Origin: Pseudomonadota bacterium
Lineage (GTDB): Bacteria; Pseudomonadota; Alphaproteobacteria; Sphingomonadales; Sphingomonadaceae
Assembly (NCBI GenBank): GCA_963205285.1
Contig: CAUJJQ010000283.1
Span: forward strand, 1-8,947
Reading direction: 5' to 3'
DNA: 8,947 bases
Shown: positions 6,666 through 8,947 of the stretch, in pieces
How positions within the stretch are numbered: position 1 is the first letter of the stretch
How the letters are laid out: each line of letters begins with the position of its first letter
Notes under the pieces: model-generated
The model's input: the letters and a program-made list of their open reading frames with translations, nothing else
Database searches by the model: none
Told to the model about the DNA's origin: nothing
Program-made: the position numbers and the translations under genes

Positions 6666-6787
6666 TTTTGTCCATGGCGCGTCAGAAAGTCTGGAAATAT
6701 AGTCATATTCCTGCGCCTTTCTTCCTTGCTACAAGCAAAATCGCCTCGAACCTCGGGTGCGCGACTATTGGGTCCTCATCCCAGAGG

Positions 6788-6804
6788 CGTCGGTTGGCCC
6801 GACG
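6788..6804 (-). terminator. Short hairpin downstream of the SPFH operon
   Basis: CGTCGG (6788-6793) and CCGACG (6799-6804) form a perfect six-pair stem with a five-base loop directly past the stop of the small membrane protein gene on the minus strand. No T run follows in that direction, so this is only a weak candidate for the operon's end. Confidence 0.25.
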
Positions 6805-6807
6805 GTT

Positions 6808-7071
6808 CTATTTCCGCCGCCCCCAATTCCAATTCCAGCCGCCCTGCGTCCGAGCGTGATAGATTGGCAACGGGATGATGACGCCAAGAGAGATCATGAT
6901 GCCCTGAACCAGGCCATTTCCACGCAGCAGGAGTGCGAGGCCGAGGATGAGCGCAAGATGGACGAAAATTACCACCCATCCCTGCCACACAATGGGGAGG
7001 CCGCTGCCATAGCCGAAGCGGCGGCTACGGAACCATGGTTCCTTGTTAATAGACAGATGCAACATTTTCAT
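6808..7071 (-). CDS. Small two-helix membrane protein
   Basis: The 87 residues start with a charged stretch (KEPWFRSRRFGYGSGLP), followed by two hydrophobic segments: about 27-49 (VWQGWVVIFVHLALILGLALLL) and 54-70 (ending IIPLPIY). The tail is tryptophan-rich and basic (GGWNWNWGRRK). The motifs FGYGSGLPIVWQGW and GGWxWxWG resemble small proteins of unknown function that I have seen across Proteobacteria; no biochemical role is known to me. The ATG overlaps the stop of the preceding RHH gene (ATGA), so the two are translationally coupled and probably made in fixed ratio. Met3 is an alternative start. As the third gene of the operon it could be a partner of the membrane SPFH protein, which is inference. 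Confidence 0.8.
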   Translation of the reverse strand: MKMLHLSINKEPWFRSRRFGYGSGLPIVWQGWVVIFVHLALILGLALLLRGNGLVQGIMISLGVIIPLPIYHARTQGGWNWNWGRRK

Positions 7072-7271
7072 TGCTCCCTTCTGGGTGGACGGCCCCGGCG
7101 TGGGGCCGCACTTTGTGTCACGCGGATGCCGCGCCGCGCCAATGCTTCGCGCAGCAGATATTCAATCTCCCCATTTACCGAGCGCATGTCCGCCGCCGCC
7201 GCACGCTCAAGCGCTGCATGTAGCGCAGGGTCGAGGCGGAGCGGAAAGGGTTTGCGGGGCGGCGGGGACAT
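7068..7271 (-). CDS. Arc-like ribbon-helix-helix DNA-binding protein
   Basis: A 67-residue protein with the Arc/MetJ ribbon-helix-helix pattern: a beta strand at 8-14 (PFPLRLD) for DNA contact, helix A about 15-28 (PALHAALERAAAAD), the turn RSVNGEIE at 30-37 and helix B to about 47. RSVN-EI is close to the Arc repressor sequence at that point. A basic, proline-rich tail (RRGRPPRREQ) follows. Such proteins work as dimers on short repeated operators and often repress their own operon. It starts eight bases after the SPFH stop and ends with a 4-base overlap on the small membrane protein gene, so all three belong to one operon. No toxin-like partner is visible, which makes a classic toxin-antitoxin role less likely. 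The AT-rich repeats before the SPFH gene are a fitting target. Confidence 0.85.
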   Translation of the reverse strand: MSPPPRKPFPLRLDPALHAALERAAAADMRSVNGEIEYLLREALARRGIRVTQSAAPRRGRPPRREQ

Positions 7272-7279
7272 GGTGCGGT

Positions 7280-8197
7280 TCAGGAATAGAGCGTTCCGGT
7301 GTTAACCACGGGTTGGGTATCCCGTTCGCCGCACAAAACGACCATCAGGTTCGACACCATCGCCGCCTTGCGTTCATCGTCGAGTTGGACGACCTGTTTT
7401 TCATTCAATTGATGGAGCGCCATTTCAACCATCGACACCGCGCCCTCGACCAATTTGGTGCGCGCGGCAATCACCGCCTCTGCCTGTTGGCGGCGCAGCA
7501 TCGCGCCCGCAATTTCAGGCGCATAGGCGAGGTGGGTTAGACCGCATTCATCGACCGTGATGCCCGCAACCGCCAACCGCTGGATCAGCGTTGCGCGCAA
7601 TTCTTCGCCCACTTCATCATGGTTGCCGCGCAGCGTCACTTCCTTATGTTCGACATCATCATATGGGTAGCGTGAGCCGACGGTACGCACGCCCGCTTCG
7701 ACCTGGGCCAATACAAATCCGCGATAATCATCGACGTCAAACAATGCCTGCGCGGTGTCGGTTACCCGCCAGACCAATTGCGCGGCGATTTCAATCGGGT
7801 TGCCGCGCAAATCATTGACCTTAATCTTGTCCGAAATCAGATTATTGGCGCGCACGGATATTTTCTTGGCGGATAGCCACGGCCATATCCAGCGCAGCCC
7901 GCTGTTGCGGTCGGTGCCGCGATATTGCCCGAAAAGCTGGATGGCGGCGGCCTGATTGGGGTTGATGAGGTAAAATCCACACCCGACGAGCAGCGCGACG
8001 AAAGCGTTGAGGATCAGCAATCCCCATTTCCAGCCTTGTTCCCCGCCCAGTTCACTGCCGCCCAAATTGCTGGCGACCAGCCATGCGCCGAGCGCCAATT
8101 GCGCCAGCAAAACAAAGAACATGGTATAGCCGCTGCCGCTGCGCGCGCTGCGTTCCAGACTGCGTTCCAATTGCGGAACATGGGATGGGTTTGCCAT
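7280..8197 (-). CDS. SPFH/band-7 domain membrane protein
   Basis: The 305 residues begin with a polar segment, then two hydrophobic helices (about 24-45 and 56-78), followed by an SPFH/prohibitin-homology domain that starts at [17 protein letters not shown] (79 on), with FxVDDYxGFV-like and [44 protein letters not shown] segments typical of the family, here described by their ends near 190-235. An alanine/glutamate-rich helix follows, and the tail ends [11 protein letters not shown]. Family members form ring- or raft-like membrane scaffolds that influence partner proteins; the exact task of this subgroup is unknown to me. AAGGAGGC lies just before the ATG, the strongest ribosome site in the window. 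It leads an operon with an Arc-like regulator and a small membrane protein, and has a strong promoter with operator-like repeats. Confidence 0.92.
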   Translation of the reverse strand: MANPSHVPQLERSLERSARSGSGYTMFFVLLAQLALGAWLVASNLGGSELGGEQGWKWGLLILNAFVALLVGCGFYLINPNQAAAIQLFGQYRGTDRNSGLRWIWPWLSAKKISVRANNLISDKIKVNDLRGNPIEIAAQLVWRVTDTAQALFDVDDYRGFVLAQVEAGVRTVGSRYPYDDVEHKEVTLRGNHDEVGEELRATLIQRLAVAGITVDECGLTHLAYAPEIAGAMLRRQQAEAVIAARTKLVEGAVSMVEMALHQLNEKQVVQLDDERKAAMVSNLMVVLCGERDTQPVVNTGTLYS

Positions 8198-8200
8198 AAA

Positions 8201-8208
8201 GCCTCCTT
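8201..8208 (-). promoter_or_regulatory. Strong ribosome binding site of the SPFH gene
   Basis: Read on the minus strand this is AAGGAGGC, with GGAGG four bases before the ATG at 8197. It is the closest match to the anti-Shine-Dalgarno in the window and fixes the start of the SPFH protein. Confidence 0.8.
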
Positions 8209-8213
8209 AAAAA

Positions 8214-8234
8214 TATGATATCATAATAATATCA
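8214..8234. promoter_or_regulatory. AT-rich tandem/palindromic operator before the SPFH operon
   Basis: TATGATATCATA (8214-8225) is a perfect 12-base palindrome. ATGATATCA (8215-8223) is repeated as ATAATATCA (8226-8234), eight of nine bases, exactly 11 bases further on, about one helical turn. The pair overlaps the -10 and start region of the SPFH promoter. This arrangement suits cooperative binding of a dimeric regulator such as the operon's RHH protein; the pairing is inferred. Confidence 0.5.
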
Positions 8235-8250
8235 AATGCGCACAGGTCAA
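8223..8250 (-). promoter_or_regulatory. Promoter of the SPFH operon
   Basis: On the minus strand, TTGACC (8250-8245), a 16-base spacer and TATTAT (8228-8223) are close to the sigma-70 consensus. Transcription would begin near 8216, leaving a leader of about 18 bases that includes the AAGGAGGC site. The operator-like repeats lie over the -10 and start. Confidence 0.55.
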
Positions 8251-8283
8251 GCCTGTTGTCGTCAAATTGTCGCAATATTGCTA

Positions 8284-8312
8284 TTGACGGTGATAATCAT
8301 TCGCAATAGTGC
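8284..8312 (+). promoter_or_regulatory. Promoter of the TonB-dependent receptor gene
   Basis: TTGACG (8284-8289), a 17-base spacer and TAGTGC (8307-8312) give a good -35 with a poor -10. Transcription would begin around 8319, about 47 bases before the ATG. The Fur-box-like sequence fills the spacer. Confidence 0.4.
8291..8308. promoter_or_regulatory. Fur-box-like operator
   Basis: TGATAATCATTCGCAATA contains the TGATAATCATT core of Fur boxes, joined to TCGCA; read on the minus strand this is TGCGAATGATTATCA, the style expected of alphaproteobacterial Fur sites. It sits between -35 and -10 of the receptor promoter, so iron-bound Fur would repress. The siderophore-type receptor downstream fits this well. 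Confidence 0.6.
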
Positions 8313-8365
8313 GGCATCGATTTCAACCGTCCCGCGGGAATCGGGGCGTAACCAAGGGTTTTTCA

Positions 8366-8947
8366 ATGACACAGACGTCTGCTGCCTTCCTCGCCCTTTC
8401 CTGCGTCGGGGCGCTGGTCGCCGCGCCAGCCTATGCGAGTGAATTGCCGGCCGATGCGGCGGCTGTGGATGCGGACCAGCGCGGGGACATCATCGTCAAC
8501 GGACAATTGGAATCGACCGAGGTGGAATCGCCCAAAACCACTGCACCGTTGGTTGATACGCCGCAGACGGTGACCGTCATTTCCGATCAGGTGCTGCGCC
8601 AGCAAAATCTGCTCACCCTGCGTGACGCGCTGGCAACTATTCCCGGCATTACCTTTGGCGCGGGTGAAGGTGGCGGCGGCTATGGTGATGCCATCAACCT
8701 GCGCGGCTTTTCGGCCAGTAATGATATTACGGTCGATGGGGTGCGCGACAGTGCACAATATAGCCGCACCGACCCCTTTAACTTGCAGCAGATCGAAGTG
8801 TATAACGGTGCTAATTCGGTGTTCAACGGATCGGGTTCGGTCGGCGGCACCGTTAATCTGGTGAGCAAGACGCCGCAGGCAAATGACCTGACGATTTTGC
8901 AGGCGGCGGTCGGAACCGACAGTTATTACCGTGGGACCATCGACAGC
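8366..8947 (+). CDS. TonB-dependent siderophore receptor (Fiu-like), N-terminal part
   Basis: The first 194 codons of an outer-membrane receptor; the barrel lies past the right edge. A signal peptide is visible (about 1-24, cleavage after APAYA), though it lacks positive charge near the N-terminus. A TonB-box-like DIIVNG follows at 41-46, and then the plug domain: DTPQTVTVISDQVLRQQ, LRDALATIPGITFGAGEGG, NLRGFSASNDITVDGVRD, RTDPFNLQQIEVYNGANSV and GSVGGTVNLVSKTPQ. This wording is typical of the catecholate-siderophore receptors Fiu and relatives. AAGGG at 8354-8358 gives a suitable ribosome site for the ATG at 8366. It is divergent from the SPFH operon and preceded by a Fur-box-like operator, so iron-repressed uptake of ferric siderophore is the likely role; the exact ligand is unknown. 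Confidence 0.93.
   Translation, partial: MTQTSAAFLALSCVGALVAAPAYASELPADAAAVDADQRGDIIVNGQLESTEVESPKTTAPLVDTPQTVTVISDQVLRQQNLLTLRDALATIPGITFGAGEGGGGYGDAINLRGFSASNDITVDGVRDSAQYSRTDPFNLQQIEVYNGANSVFNGSGSVGGTVNLVSKTPQANDLTILQAAVGTDSYYRGTIDS

Noticed and set aside
7068..7271. RHH gene as antitoxin of a toxin-antitoxin pair
   Set aside because: Neither neighbour resembles a toxin: one is an SPFH scaffold protein and the other a small two-helix membrane protein of a different pattern from short hydrophobic toxins; kept only as a remote possibility.
7043..7540. A 165-codon plus-strand frame across the RHH and SPFH genes
   Set aside because: Antisense to two genes with clear domain signatures and operon spacing.
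1..8947. CRISPR array, tRNA, rRNA, prophage or insertion sequence
   Set aside because: No regularly spaced repeats, no cloverleaf, no rRNA segments and no transposase or integrase frames were seen.

Overview
The window looks like chromosome from a sphingomonad-type alphaproteobacterium (Sphingomonadales). The DNA is GC-rich, most proteins read as alphaproteobacterial housekeeping enzymes, and there are intergenic palindromic elements of a kind I associate with sphingomonads. This assignment is inference from protein style and layout; no 16S or other direct marker is present.

Left part (1-5460) is core metabolism. On the minus strand, ribose-phosphate pyrophosphokinase (prs) is followed, with a 4-base stop/start overlap, by the beginning of an ABC-transporter ATPase that runs off the left edge. 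Divergently, on the plus strand, lies glutamine-dependent NAD+ synthetase (nadE). PRPP made by Prs is a precursor of NAD, so the two products sit in the same metabolic neighbourhood. A minus-strand membrane diguanylate cyclase converges on nadE and overlaps its 3' end by 66 bases. It is divergent from a glutamyl-tRNA synthetase (gltX), probably the second copy many sphingomonads carry.

Middle (5461-5885) has no gene that I can support. It holds a terminator-like hairpin after gltX, an element with imperfect inverted ends, an inverted pair of REP-like palindromes, and then a promoter overlapped by a Fur-superfamily (Zur-like) palindrome in front of a TonB-family protein gene (5886-6611).

Right part (6612-8947): a tight three-gene minus-strand operon encodes a membrane SPFH/band-7 protein, an Arc-like ribbon-helix-helix DNA-binding protein and a small two-helix membrane protein. 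Its promoter carries an AT-rich palindrome and a second half-like site 11 bp away, a plausible operator for the operon's own RHH protein. Divergent from it, behind a Fur-box-like site, begins a TonB-dependent siderophore receptor of the Fiu type, cut by the right edge. The TonB-family protein could energise such a receptor, so the right half has a metal-uptake theme with the uncharacterised SPFH/RHH/small-membrane-protein operon between. That operon and its operator are the best candidates for something not well described.
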